A DNA stretch of 37,754 bases from Comamonadaceae bacterium (GTDB taxonomy: Bacteria > Pseudomonadota > Gammaproteobacteria > Burkholderiales > Burkholderiaceae_C), in NCBI GenBank assembly GCA_947449025.1, contig CANFQF010000011.1, positions 1 to 37,754 of the forward strand. The letters run 5' to 3'. The number at the start of each line of letters is the position of its first letter. Position 1 is the stretch's first letter. The notes under the pieces were generated by a model. It saw only the letters and a program-made list of their open reading frames with translations. It did not search any database and was not told the DNA's origin. The position numbers and the translations under genes are program-made. Positions 1 through 7,772 of the stretch are shown piece after piece.

Positions 1-143
1 CAGCCGCTAGCGCTGTCGGCCAGGGTCTGTTTGGTGAGAAGGGCCACGCGTTTTTGCGGGGCCAGCAGCAGGGCGGCGCACAGGCCTGCCAAGCCGCTGC
101 CGACGACGAGGACGTCGAATTCCGGTGTGGTGGTGGCCGGCAT
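1..143 (-). CDS. nadB: L-aspartate oxidase, N-terminal fragment
   Basis: Only the first 47 codons are in the window; the gene runs off the left edge. The visible protein begins MPATTTPEFDVLVVGSGLAG and continues with an ALLTK segment. This is the FAD-binding Rossmann start (GxGxxG as GSGLAG) of succinate dehydrogenase/fumarate reductase-type flavoproteins, and the spacing to ALLTK fits L-aspartate oxidase, the first enzyme of de novo NAD synthesis (aspartate to iminoaspartate). It lies 126 bp downstream of scpA on the same strand and may be co-transcribed with it, though no convincing ribosome site is visible before the ATG. Another flavoprotein of the same superfamily remains possible because no catalytic part is visible. 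Confidence 0.8.
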   Translation of the reverse strand, partial: MPATTTPEFDVLVVGSGLAGLCAALLLAPQKRVALLTKQTLADSASG

Positions 144-269
144 GCGACCGATTGTGGCCCGCACGTCGCCGCAGCGGGGGCTGCGGGAGCTGTCGTCGCC
201 GCGCCTGCTGGAGCTGATCGGGCGTATTGATCAGCCGGGTGAATCAGACGGTTGAACCAGACGGACAGA

Positions 270-1160
270 TCAGGTGGCTTGATAAGCCAAGCGCACATAG
301 ATGGGCGCGAAGGCCTCGGCCTGAGTCACGTCGATCAGCGACTCCTTGGCCAGTTCGAGCATGGCGATGAAGGTCACCACCAAGACCGGCACGCCGCGGG
401 TCGTGTCGAAGAGTTGCTCGAACTCGACGAAGCGGCGGCCCTGGAGCTTGCGCAGCACGATGGACATGTGCTCGCGCACCGACAGTTCCTCGCGCGAAAT
501 CTTGTGGTGCTGCACCAGCTTGGCCCGCCGGAGAATGTCGCGCCAGGCCGACTGCAGGTCTTCTGCACTCACATCGGGAAAGCGCGGCTGCAGTGACTGT
601 TCGATGTAGACCTGGGCCCGCAGCACGTCTCGCCCGACCTGCGGCAGCTCATTGACGCGGGCGGCGGCCATTTTCATCTGCTCGTATTCGATCAGGCGCC
701 GTGCCAGCTCGGCCCGCGGGTCCTCGGGCTCTTCGCCCTCGGCCGTCTTCTTGGGCGGCAGCAGCATGCGCGACTTGATCTCGATCAGCATTGCCGCCAT
801 CAGCAGGTACTCGGCTGCCAGCTCCAGGTTGCGGCTGCGGATCTCATCAACGTAGCGCAGGTACTGGCGGGTCACGCCCGCCATCGGGATGTCGAGGATG
901 TTGAAGTTCTGCTTGCGGATCAGGTAGAGCAGCAGGTCCAGCGGACCCTCGAAGGCTTCCAGGAAGACTTCGAGCGCGTCCGGCGGGATGTACAGGTCCT
1001 GGGGCAGTGCAAAGAGAGGCTCACCGTAAAGGCGGGCCAGGGCGACCTGGTCGACCACTTCGGGCAGAGCGGAAAGACCGGGCAGAGCGGGCAGAGCCGA
1101 AGGCTCGGACACCAGGCGCGCGTCGGCCTGGGGCAGGGCGCCGGGAGCGGTGTCGTTCAT
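270..1160 (-). CDS. scpA: Segregation and condensation protein A (kleisin subunit)
   Basis: The product is 296 residues. ScpA is the kleisin that bridges the SMC heads and recruits ScpB in the bacterial condensin complex on the nucleoid. The diagnostic segment FEGPLDLLLYLIRKQNFNIL at about residues 70-89 is the conserved N-terminal helix that binds the SMC neck. It is followed by AAEYLLMAAMLIEIKSRMLL (about 115-134) and a C-terminal winged-helix region ending in LAYQAT. The first 60 residues are a Pro/Ala/Leu-rich extension. The frame is open further upstream, but the ATG at 1160 leaves 8 bp after the stop of the DUF3460 gene, the normal two-gene arrangement in betaproteobacteria. The ScpB partner is not in this window. 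Confidence 0.93.
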   Translation of the reverse strand: MNDTAPGALPQADARLVSEPSALPALPGLSALPEVVDQVALARLYGEPLFALPQDLYIPPDALEVFLEAFEGPLDLLLYLIRKQNFNILDIPMAGVTRQYLRYVDEIRSRNLELAAEYLLMAAMLIEIKSRMLLPPKKTAEGEEPEDPRAELARRLIEYEQMKMAAARVNELPQVGRDVLRAQVYIEQSLQPRFPDVSAEDLQSAWRDILRRAKLVQHHKISREELSVREHMSIVLRKLQGRRFVEFEQLFDTTRGVPVLVVTFIAMLELAKESLIDVTQAEAFAPIYVRLAYQAT

Positions 1161-1168
1161 CGGCGGGC

Positions 1169-1384
1169 TCAGGCCCCGCTGCCGTAAACGTAGGCCTTCT
1201 GCGGCACGCGTGCCTCTTCCCACTCGGACTGCAGCTCGCGGTCGACCTGCTTGTCCCACAAAAGGGCGCGGCCGGCACGTTGCTGCGCTTCCAGATCGGG
1301 TTTGGCGGCCTTGAGGTCGCCCAGGAAGTCGCTGACCTCGGAGTGGTAGTCCGGGCGACGGAAGATGCGCTGCAGCAGGCTCAT
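1169..1384 (-). CDS. DUF3460 family small protein
   Basis: This is a 71-residue protein starting MSLLQRIFRRPDYHSEVSDF, with the family hallmark RAGRALLWDK in the middle and RVPQKAYVYG near the end. DUF3460 is a small, probably soluble family of unknown function found in betaproteobacteria, commonly just upstream of scpA as here. The start at 1384 fits the family length; upstream in-frame sequence would add 29 residues with no family resemblance. No signal peptide or membrane segment is visible. Its start defines the left edge of the 137-bp gap shared with the divergent chaperone gene. Confidence 0.88.
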   Translation of the reverse strand: MSLLQRIFRRPDYHSEVSDFLGDLKAAKPDLEAQQRAGRALLWDKQVDRELQSEWEEARVPQKAYVYGSGA

Positions 1385-1445
1385 GAAGGGATCCCTTGAA
1401 TCGATCAATTCTACCGGGGCCCCACCGGCTTTCCTCGAGGCCGGC

Positions 1446-1474
1446 GGAACCTGTGGGGTGGGCGCGGTCACCCA
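1446..1474 (+). promoter_or_regulatory. Candidate hrp box (HrpL-type ECF sigma promoter)
   Basis: The gap before the chaperone gene contains GGAACC at 1446-1451, exactly 16 nt, then TCACCCA at 1468-1474. The known HrpL promoter consensus is GGAACC-N15/16-CCACNNA, so only one defined base differs (T for C). The box ends 47 bp before the ATG at 1522, which gives a plausible short 5' untranslated region. The box overlaps the earlier in-frame ATG at 1474, which argues against that start. Its position directly before a type III chaperone-effector pair makes chance less likely. Whether this organism encodes an HrpL-like sigma factor cannot be seen here. Confidence 0.6.
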
Positions 1475-1521
1475 TGCCGAGCCACAACTTTCTGGCCGGC
1501 CCGAGCCCGGTAACCGCTCCC

Positions 1522-2013
1522 ATGCACCACCCCCTCGATGAAAGAACCCTGGTCAACGGCTGGCTCCGCCAGTTGGGCACGCAGGCCCGCATGTCCTTGC
1601 AGCTTGACGACCAGGGCCTGTGCGGCATCGGCCATACCAGCGGCGTTGACTGCGTCGTCGAAGTACCCGACCGCTCCGGGCGCCTCTACCTCTGGTCCCC
1701 CCTGCTGCCCTGGCCAGGCCTGCACCCGCAGCTGATCGCCGAGCGCTGCTTGGGGGCCCACTTCCTGGGGGCGCAGACGGGCGGCGCGAGCTTCGCGCTC
1801 GACCCCTCGGGCACCGAGCTGATGTTCTGGCAAATCCATCCCATCGCGTCCCTCGACGAAAGCCGCTTCGCCACGGCGGTCATCGAGTTCATCCAGCAGG
1901 CCGCGCAATGGCGCGACAACCTCCAGCGTCTCGACCTGCGCCCGCCGGCGGATCCGCTTCCCCGGCCCATGGCGGACACCGAGCTCGAAGCCGCTGGCAT
2001 TCAGAGGATCTAA
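1522..2013 (+). CDS. Class I type III secretion chaperone (CesT/SycE-like)
   Basis: The product is about 163 residues from the ATG at 1522; an in-frame ATG at 1474 would add 16 more. The protein has the fold order of CesT-type chaperones: an N-terminal helix (LVNGWLRQLGTQARMSLQLD), strands with a polar turn, LYLWSPLLPWPG, a LIAERCLGAHFLGAQTGGAS segment, and a C-terminal helix VIEFIQQAAQWRDNLQRL. Such chaperones are small dimers that hold the N-terminal part of one effector and deliver it to the type III ATPase. The next gene starts 3 nt after its stop, which strongly suggests a cognate substrate. Start chosen by family length and by the hrp box upstream. No secretion apparatus gene is in the window. 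Confidence 0.78.
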   Translation: MHHPLDERTLVNGWLRQLGTQARMSLQLDDQGLCGIGHTSGVDCVVEVPDRSGRLYLWSPLLPWPGLHPQLIAERCLGAHFLGAQTGGASFALDPSGTELMFWQIHPIASLDESRFATAVIEFIQQAAQWRDNLQRLDLRPPADPLPRPMADTELEAAGIQRI

Positions 2014-2016
2014 ACC

Positions 2017-5000
2017 ATGCAAACGAGCGTCAAGACACGGCTGTCTCCTGCCACCCTCAATTCTGATCCCCGGCCGCAGCCGGGAACCAGCCCAGGTGCC
2101 GAGCATCTCCGGGACTCCAGCCGCCCGCGGTCGGGCCAGTTCGCGGCTGCGTCCGCCAGTACCGGCGCGACGCCCGCTGTGCAGGCTCCCCGGGCTACGC
2201 AGGCAGAGGCGGTGGCGCAGCTGAGACCGCCCTCGAGTTGGTGGAGGCGCTTCTTGGGTTCTTTCTTCCTCGGGCCCAAGGCGTCCCAACTGGAGTCCGC
2301 CAGCCGCATCCATGCCCAGGTGCGCGCCGGTTCAAGCCCGGGGCAAACGACCGCCGTCGCGCCCCCCTTCATCTCCCGTGACCTGGCCGCCCTGATCCAG
2401 GGCGAGGCCAACGGCAAGCCCTACGAGAGCTTCGATCGCATGACAGGCCGCCTGAACCCGGATGCTCCTCCGCAAGAAGGGCGCCAGAACTGGCTCGCTG
2501 CGCGCGCCTTCCTTTTGGCTGCGCCCTCGCAGGACGACGCCCTGCGCGCGATTCGGCTTTGCCTCGCGCCAAGCGCGGGCGTGCGGCAGCCCCAGGCCCA
2601 GATCGAAATCCGGGCCCGCACCGTCTACCTCGCCCTGGTCGACGCTGTGCGCCGGCATGGCCAGTCGCCCAGCGTGCTCGAGGAGCTGGCGCAGCAGGCG
2701 CCCGAGGCGGCCCATGCCTCCGGGTCCGTCCATTCGCCCACTTTGGCGCTTTCCCCTGGAGACGAAGCGGCCGCCCGTCGCCAGCGCTCCCAGGTCGCGG
2801 CCCTGGCCTTCTCGCGTGAGTTGGACCTGGCCTGCCAGGCCAAGCCAGGCGGCCAAGACCTCGCAGCCAGGCTGGAGCGGCTGGACCTGCTCGAAGCCAG
2901 ACTGCCCGCGCTGCAGGACCTGGAAGCGGCGGACCGGACTCACTGCACCTTCCTGTTGGCCGAGCGCCGCGGCCAGATCGAGCCCGACCGGGCAGCTCTG
3001 GAGAAGATGCTGGCCGATGTCACTGAGGGCAAGACCTGGGAGCCCTTGCGTGAGGCCTTGCCGGCCCGGCGCAGCCAGTGGGAGGACCTGCGCAAGGCCT
3101 TGCCCCTGTGCCGCCAACTCGACACCCCGAGCCGCGCAGCGCTGAACAGCGTCCTGCAGGACACCGGGGCGCGGTTGGCGCTGCTGGAAACGCGCGACAC
3201 CGACCTGGCCGCGCTCCAGGTGGAGGCCCCGCGGATGGGGTCGGCGCTGGCCCAGCTGGCGCCGCAGGACTATCTCCAAGCACGCAGCGGCCTGGTCTCG
3301 CTGCTGGCCCGTCTGCCGGCGACCCCTCGGCACCTGCTGATCAAACATCTCGACACCCTGATCGGGCACGTGGACCAGACCCGCTGGCTCAGTGACATGG
3401 CAGCCGGCGACGCCGAGGCCATCGACATCGTGTTCAAGGGAGCCCAATGGCACGAGGACGCACTGGCGCTCAAGCTGGCGGTCATTCCGCCCGACGACAG
3501 CACGGCGCTGCGCAATCTCGACGTCCAGTACAACCTTCGGATGGTGGCCGATGAGCTCGACGCTTTCATGGCCAGCCGGAATGTCGCCGGCGGCAAGGCG
3601 AGCCTGCCCGTCAGCCTGTTCGGCGCCGTCAAGGCCAACCAGGCCGTCGTCTCCTGGCTGGTCAAGTACGCGTCCCAGGAGGTGGCTGCCCGTACCGCCC
3701 AGATCGGTGCCTGGATCAGCCTGTCCCTGTACGACCCCGCGCTGGGGACAGTTGACGAGAAACAGGTCAACGCGCTGCTGGCCCAGCTCCAGAAGCAGGG
3801 CATGGATGCCGGCCTGCTTCGTGAGCACATCCGCCAGGGCTTTCACAACACGGCCGAAGTGGTGGAATGCCGCGAGCTGATGCAATCGGTTGCGCGCGCC
3901 TGCCAGGAGTCAACCTTGCTGTCTTCCCTCGACGAGAAGCGCTTTCACGCCTTGCGCGCCACGCGCATCGTGTGTCAGTTGTTCCGGGAGGTGACGGGCA
4001 AGGACACCGAGGTCGCCACCGGCCAGGAGGTCGATGAAGCCCTGGCCGAGGCGGTCGACGCAGCGATGCCTTGGGTTCGTTTCGAGCAGGACCTGGCGCT
4101 TTCGCAAAAAGAACTCGAGCGCGAGCTGTTGCAACTCGGCCAGGCGTCCTCGAAGATCGCGGGGCACGAGCAGGCCGACCGCAGCTGGCTTTCCCAGCCG
4201 GACCAGCTGGCCGCTGCCGCCAAGGACCACGACCTGGTCCGCAACATCCTCTTCGCCGAAACCCGCATCAAGGAGTTGCAGGCCGAGAAAGGGGATCCGG
4301 CGCGGATTGCCGAGTTGAACGCGGCAATCACCACCCAGTGGAAGGCCTTGGCCGGCTTCAGCCCGGCCCACCTGCGACGCGAGCCGGGCTCGAGCGCCCA
4401 GCCCGAGATGTCCGAGTTGCGCGCCATCGGGCTGCAAATGGACCGGCTTTCGCGTTTGCCCGTCCTGCACCACCGGGTCGCTGCCTTGAAGGCACTGGCC
4501 ACGCCCGATGCCGAGCAAAGCCGGCAGATCGAGCCGCTGATGCAGCGCCTGCGCCAGATCGCCATCTTGCAGGTGGCCCTGGAAAGCGCAGACCCGGAGT
4601 TCAAGCCCAACGGCGCACGCACCGAAGGGTCGGGCGGTTACACCGGCGAAATCATGAAGCGACTCGCCGCCTTCGGCATTTCTGCGCAGCGACAAAGTGC
4701 CTTCCTCAAGAACGAAGTCCAAAGCACAGCGCAGGCCCTGGGCAAGGACAAGCGGGCCCTGGGCACACTGATCAGCGAGTTCGACCCGCAGACGACAAGC
4801 GCCCGCTTGCGCGGGGCCATCACCCGCGCGGTCGGCGGTAAGCGGGATAGCGTCACGGGTGCAGCCCCCCCGGGTGCGGCCCCCCCGGCTGTGTCCGTCA
4901 CCGAGGGCCAGCGCCGGCAGGCGGTGGCCTTGACGTCGGTGGCGCGGCAGGTGAACGACCTGGTTTTGGGTCAGGCGTTTGACATTCGCATGGGCGTCTA

Positions 5001-6171
5001 CGGCACGGTCTCGGTGGGCTCACCCATCGTTCCTGGTTTGAGCACCTCCACCGACGTGCGCGCTGAGCGGCAAAACGGCATCCGTGTGTCCCTGGAGCCC
5101 GATGGTGCCTATGTGGTGCGGGTGCAAGGCGGCGGGGCTGTGCGTCACGGCGTGACGCTCTCGGCCCTGTCGGACCTGATCAATTTCAGGGGTGAATCCC
5201 AGGTCGAGCGCGAGAAGGGATTCGATTTGCGTTTCGGCGATCGGGATAGCTGTATGGCCATGCTCCGCGGGCTCATCACCGGTGGCGAGGTCGATCCCGC
5301 CGCCTGGAGCCCCGAGCAGGTACAGCGCGTCGAGCGGCAATCGCTGGGTGGGCGCGCCAGCCTGAACGCCAAGGTCGACCTGACTCTGGCGGCCTTGTCC
5401 GTCGAGGCGGCGGCCGCGGTCGGCAGCGAGTCCACCGTGAAGCGGTCGACCGCCGGCGAGGTCGAGACCCAGGTCCGGCGCGTCATGGCCACCACCACGG
5501 CTTCCGCCCAGGCCGCGGCGGGCGGCGCCTCGCGCGAACTGAGTGCCGGCCTGAACCTGTCGGCCAGCAAGACCCTCGAGCGTCAATACGGCATGCTGCG
5601 TCCCGGCTCGCAAGCCACGCTTTCGGCCACCGTGGTCGGCGGCAACCTGGACCGCTGCCTGGACAGCCTGTTCCCGGCCGATGCCGATGAGGGCGAAGTC
5701 GCTCAGAAGGCGCAGAAGGACGCCATGAAGCAGGCAATGAAAGCGTCCCTCGCCCGCGAGACGGGCGCCGTACCTGACGGCACCGAACTGTTCGTCCGTT
5801 ATCGCCTCACACCCACCGCCATTCGCGAGGCCAACGCCTTGCTGGGCCAGGCTTCACAGGCGCTGACCCGCGCCAGCCTGGGCTCGGGTGAGGCACGCCA
5901 GTTGGCCCGCAACGAAGCGGCGGACTTCGCCAGCCAGGCCCATGCGGTCACCCGACGATCCGACAGCTATGCACTCGACGGCTGGGGCTGGACGCGCCGC
6001 GACCAGGTGGAAGTCACCCGCCACCGGGGCGCCTACCAGCAGTTCGCCCGCGGGGAGTCGGTGCAGACCGGGTACACGGCGGCCGATGGCGGCACTGGTG
6101 ACGGTGCCGCTGCCGGCACCGGTGCTTCGGCTCCGGCAATGAGCGCGTCGCTGGCCCGTTTGCTGCCCTAA
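2017..6171 (+). CDS. Large putative type III secreted effector, unrecognised family
   Basis: The product is 1384 residues. It starts 3 nt after the chaperone stop, with AGAGGA at 2003-2008 as a good ribosome site, so the pair is probably translationally coupled. I recognise no catalytic domain. The first 75 residues are rich in Ser, Pro, Thr, Ala and Gln with few hydrophobic residues, typical of type III export signals. Residues about 110-950 look almost entirely helical, with many Leu/Ala heptad-like stretches. Residues about 960-1384 change to Gly/Val/Ser/Thr-rich, probably beta-containing sequence. There is no Sec signal peptide and no clear membrane segment. Assignment as an effector rests on the adjacent chaperone, the hrp box and composition, not on homology. 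Its TAA overlaps the stop codon of the convergent transporter gene. Confidence 0.68.
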   Translation: MQTSVKTRLSPATLNSDPRPQPGTSPGAEHLRDSSRPRSGQFAAASASTGATPAVQAPRATQAEAVAQLRPPSSWWRRFLGSFFLGPKASQLESASRIHAQVRAGSSPGQTTAVAPPFISRDLAALIQGEANGKPYESFDRMTGRLNPDAPPQEGRQNWLAARAFLLAAPSQDDALRAIRLCLAPSAGVRQPQAQIEIRARTVYLALVDAVRRHGQSPSVLEELAQQAPEAAHASGSVHSPTLALSPGDEAAARRQRSQVAALAFSRELDLACQAKPGGQDLAARLERLDLLEARLPALQDLEAADRTHCTFLLAERRGQIEPDRAALEKMLADVTEGKTWEPLREALPARRSQWEDLRKALPLCRQLDTPSRAALNSVLQDTGARLALLETRDTDLAALQVEAPRMGSALAQLAPQDYLQARSGLVSLLARLPATPRHLLIKHLDTLIGHVDQTRWLSDMAAGDAEAIDIVFKGAQWHEDALALKLAVIPPDDSTALRNLDVQYNLRMVADELDAFMASRNVAGGKASLPVSLFGAVKANQAVVSWLVKYASQEVAARTAQIGAWISLSLYDPALGTVDEKQVNALLAQLQKQGMDAGLLREHIRQGFHNTAEVVECRELMQSVARACQESTLLSSLDEKRFHALRATRIVCQLFREVTGKDTEVATGQEVDEALAEAVDAAMPWVRFEQDLALSQKELERELLQLGQASSKIAGHEQADRSWLSQPDQLAAAAKDHDLVRNILFAETRIKELQAEKGDPARIAELNAAITTQWKALAGFSPAHLRREPGSSAQPEMSELRAIGLQMDRLSRLPVLHHRVAALKALATPDAEQSRQIEPLMQRLRQIAILQVALESADPEFKPNGARTEGSGGYTGEIMKRLAAFGISAQRQSAFLKNEVQSTAQALGKDKRALGTLISEFDPQTTSARLRGAITRAVGGKRDSVTGAAPPGAAPPAVSVTEGQRRQAVALTSVARQVNDLVLGQAFDIRMGVYGTVSVGSPIVPGLSTSTDVRAERQNGIRVSLEPDGAYVVRVQGGGAVRHGVTLSALSDLINFRGESQVEREKGFDLRFGDRDSCMAMLRGLITGGEVDPAAWSPEQVQRVERQSLGGRASLNAKVDLTLAALSVEAAAAVGSESTVKRSTAGEVETQVRRVMATTTASAQAAAGGASRELSAGLNLSASKTLERQYGMLRPGSQATLSATVVGGNLDRCLDSLFPADADEGEVAQKAQKDAMKQAMKASLARETGAVPDGTELFVRYRLTPTAIREANALLGQASQALTRASLGSGEARQLARNEAADFASQAHAVTRRSDSYALDGWGWTRRDQVEVTRHRGAYQQFARGESVQTGYTAADGGTGDGAAAGTGASAPAMSASLARLLP
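4861..4890 (+). repeat. Two 15-bp units, each with a C7 tract, inside the effector gene
   Basis: Two near-identical 15-bp units (4861-4875 and 4876-4890) each contain seven consecutive C residues (4865-4871 and 4880-4886). They encode a PPGAAPP-type linker between the helical and C-terminal parts of the effector. Homopolymeric C tracts can slip during replication, but at seven bases they are short for classical phase variation. Confidence 0.8.
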
Positions 6172-7517
6172 GCCGGGGGTTTGTCCGCGACGCCTCGCCG
6201 GAGCGACAAACCCCAGGCCAGCACCAGCCCTACGCCCAGGGCCACCGTGAGGTCAAACACCACGGTGAGCACGAAGGTCAGGACGACCAGCACCCCGTGA
6301 GTCAGCGGGTGCTCCCTCAGGCGGGCAAATTCGTGCCATTCGCCCATGTTCCAGGCGGTGAAGAGCAGCACCCCTGCCAGCACCGCGAGCGGCACCTGCA
6401 GCGCCAGCGGCGCCGCCAGCAACACGATGGCTGCCAGCACCACGGCGTGCACGAGCCCCGCCACCGGGCTGGTGGCGCCGGCGCGCACATTGGTCACGGT
6501 GCGGGCAATGGTGCCGGTGGCCGGCATGCCGCCCAGGCAAGGCGTGGCCAGGTTGGCCAGGCCCTGGGCCATGAGTTCCTGGTTCGGGTCGTGCGGCGCC
6601 AGGCCGCTCGTCTGGTCGGCCACCCGGGCGCACAGCAGGGACTCGATGGCGCCCAGTACCGCCAGCGTGAGGATGGGGCGGGCCAGGGCCGCCAGACCCG
6701 ACAGGCTCCAGTCTGGCGGTGACCACGCGGGCAGGCCGGCCGGGATGCTGCCGAAGCGGCTGCCGATGGTTTCTACCGGCAGGTGGAGCCAGGCGGCCAG
6801 CAGGGTGATGCTCACCAGGGCGACGACCGGCCCCGGTACCTTGGCGCCCACGTTGGCGAACTCATGCACCAGCGGCGTGTCGAGCGTGGCCCGCAGCGGC
6901 GAGCCGGCATGCCACAGGCGTGGCCACAGCCAGAGGCCCAGCACGGTGACTACCCCGAGGCCAAAGGCCCGGGGATTGAAGCTGCCGATGTGGGCTGACA
7001 GCGTGGCCAACTGGGCGAAGAACTCGGCGGGCATGCGTGGCACGGTAAGGCCCAGCCAGTCGCGCAACTGCGACAGGGCGATGAGCACCGCGATACCGTT
7101 GGTGAACCCGACCACGATGGGCGCCGGGACCTTCTTCACCAGATTGCCCAGGCGCAGCAGGCCCATGAGGAACAGCAGCACTCCGGATGCCGCAGTCGCC
7201 ACGAGCAAGTTGGCGACGCCGTGGCGCTCGACGATGCCGTAGACGATGACGATGAAGGCGCCAGCCGGTCCTGCGATCTGTACCGGCGAGCCACCCACGA
7301 GCGCGACGATGGCGCCAGCGATGATGGAGGTCCACAGGCCGGCCTCGGGCTTGAGGCCACTGGCAATGGCAAAGGCCATGGCCAGCGGCAGGGCGACGAT
7401 GGCCACCGTGAAGCCGGCCCCCAAGTCCTTCAGGAAACGGGCGCTGTCGTAGCCCTGCAGGGCGTCAAACAGGCGGGGGCGGAAGCGGGCAAAAACAAGA
7501 GCAGGGGGCAGGCGCAT
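6168..7517 (-). CDS. SulP family anion transporter lacking the STAS domain
   Basis: This is a 449-residue inner-membrane protein. The start carries the SulP signature region (GFTVAIVALPLAMAFAIASGLKPEAGLWTSI, residues about 35-65), then GGSPVQIAGPAGAFIVIV (about 74-91) and many hydrophobic segments consistent with the 14-segment SLC26/SulP core. SulP proteins move sulfate, bicarbonate or other anions. Full-length bacterial members usually continue for about 100 residues into a cytoplasmic STAS domain; this one stops within about 10 residues of its last membrane segment. The substrate cannot be assigned. The stop overlaps the effector stop from the other strand, so no room is left for a detached STAS frame. 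The start ATG lies 30 bp downstream of the lipoprotein stop. Confidence 0.88.
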   Translation of the reverse strand: MRLPPALVFARFRPRLFDALQGYDSARFLKDLGAGFTVAIVALPLAMAFAIASGLKPEAGLWTSIIAGAIVALVGGSPVQIAGPAGAFIVIVYGIVERHGVANLLVATAASGVLLFLMGLLRLGNLVKKVPAPIVVGFTNGIAVLIALSQLRDWLGLTVPRMPAEFFAQLATLSAHIGSFNPRAFGLGVVTVLGLWLWPRLWHAGSPLRATLDTPLVHEFANVGAKVPGPVVALVSITLLAAWLHLPVETIGSRFGSIPAGLPAWSPPDWSLSGLAALARPILTLAVLGAIESLLCARVADQTSGLAPHDPNQELMAQGLANLATPCLGGMPATGTIARTVTNVRAGATSPVAGLVHAVVLAAIVLLAAPLALQVPLAVLAGVLLFTAWNMGEWHEFARLREHPLTHGVLVVLTFVLTVVFDLTVALGVGLVLAWGLSLRRGVADKPPA

Positions 7518-7547
7518 GGTCGATCGTGCGTGTGCGCTGCGCCAGGT

Positions 7548-7772
7548 TTACTTCTTGTCCTTCTTGTCCTTCTTGTCATCCCCCGGCAGCACCATGCGGG
7601 CGGTGCCGATGACGGCATCGGCCGCTAGGCCGACGGTGCCCACCACCACGGTGGCGGCGGTGTCGGCCACTGCGATGACCGCACAGCTCGGGAGCAGGCT
7701 GGCACAGGCCAGCGCCAGCGCGAACAGTGCGCCGCGCGGCGAGGGCTTCAGGGGCAGGTGGCAGGACTTCAT
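7548..7772 (-). CDS. Small lipoprotein with Lys/Asp tail
   Basis: This is a 74-residue protein starting [14 protein letters not shown]. It has a hydrophobic stretch at about 15-28 and a lipobox LLPSC with the lipidated Cys at residue 30, so it should be exported and anchored in the inner or outer membrane. The mature part is a short Ala/Val/Gly-rich segment followed by the charged tail DDKKDKKDKK. Its ATG shares one base with the metG stop (TGATG arrangement), indicating translational coupling to metG. The function is unknown; it resembles other very short hypothetical lipoproteins of proteobacteria. Confidence 0.72.
   Translation of the reverse strand: MKSCHLPLKPSPRGALFALALACASLLPSCAVIAVADTAATVVVGTVGLAADAVIGTARMVLPGDDKKDKKDKK
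7551..7577 (-). repeat. 9-bp tandem repeat coding the KKD tail
   Basis: Three exact copies of CTTCTTGTC (plus-strand reading) encode the repeated Lys-Lys-Asp end of the small lipoprotein. Change in copy number would lengthen or shorten the charged tail without shifting the frame. Confidence 0.85.

Noticed and set aside
1385-1521. PIP box (TTCG-type, HrpB/HrpX) before the chaperone
   Set aside because: No TTCGC-N15-TTCGC pair is present in the gap; only the hrp box fits.
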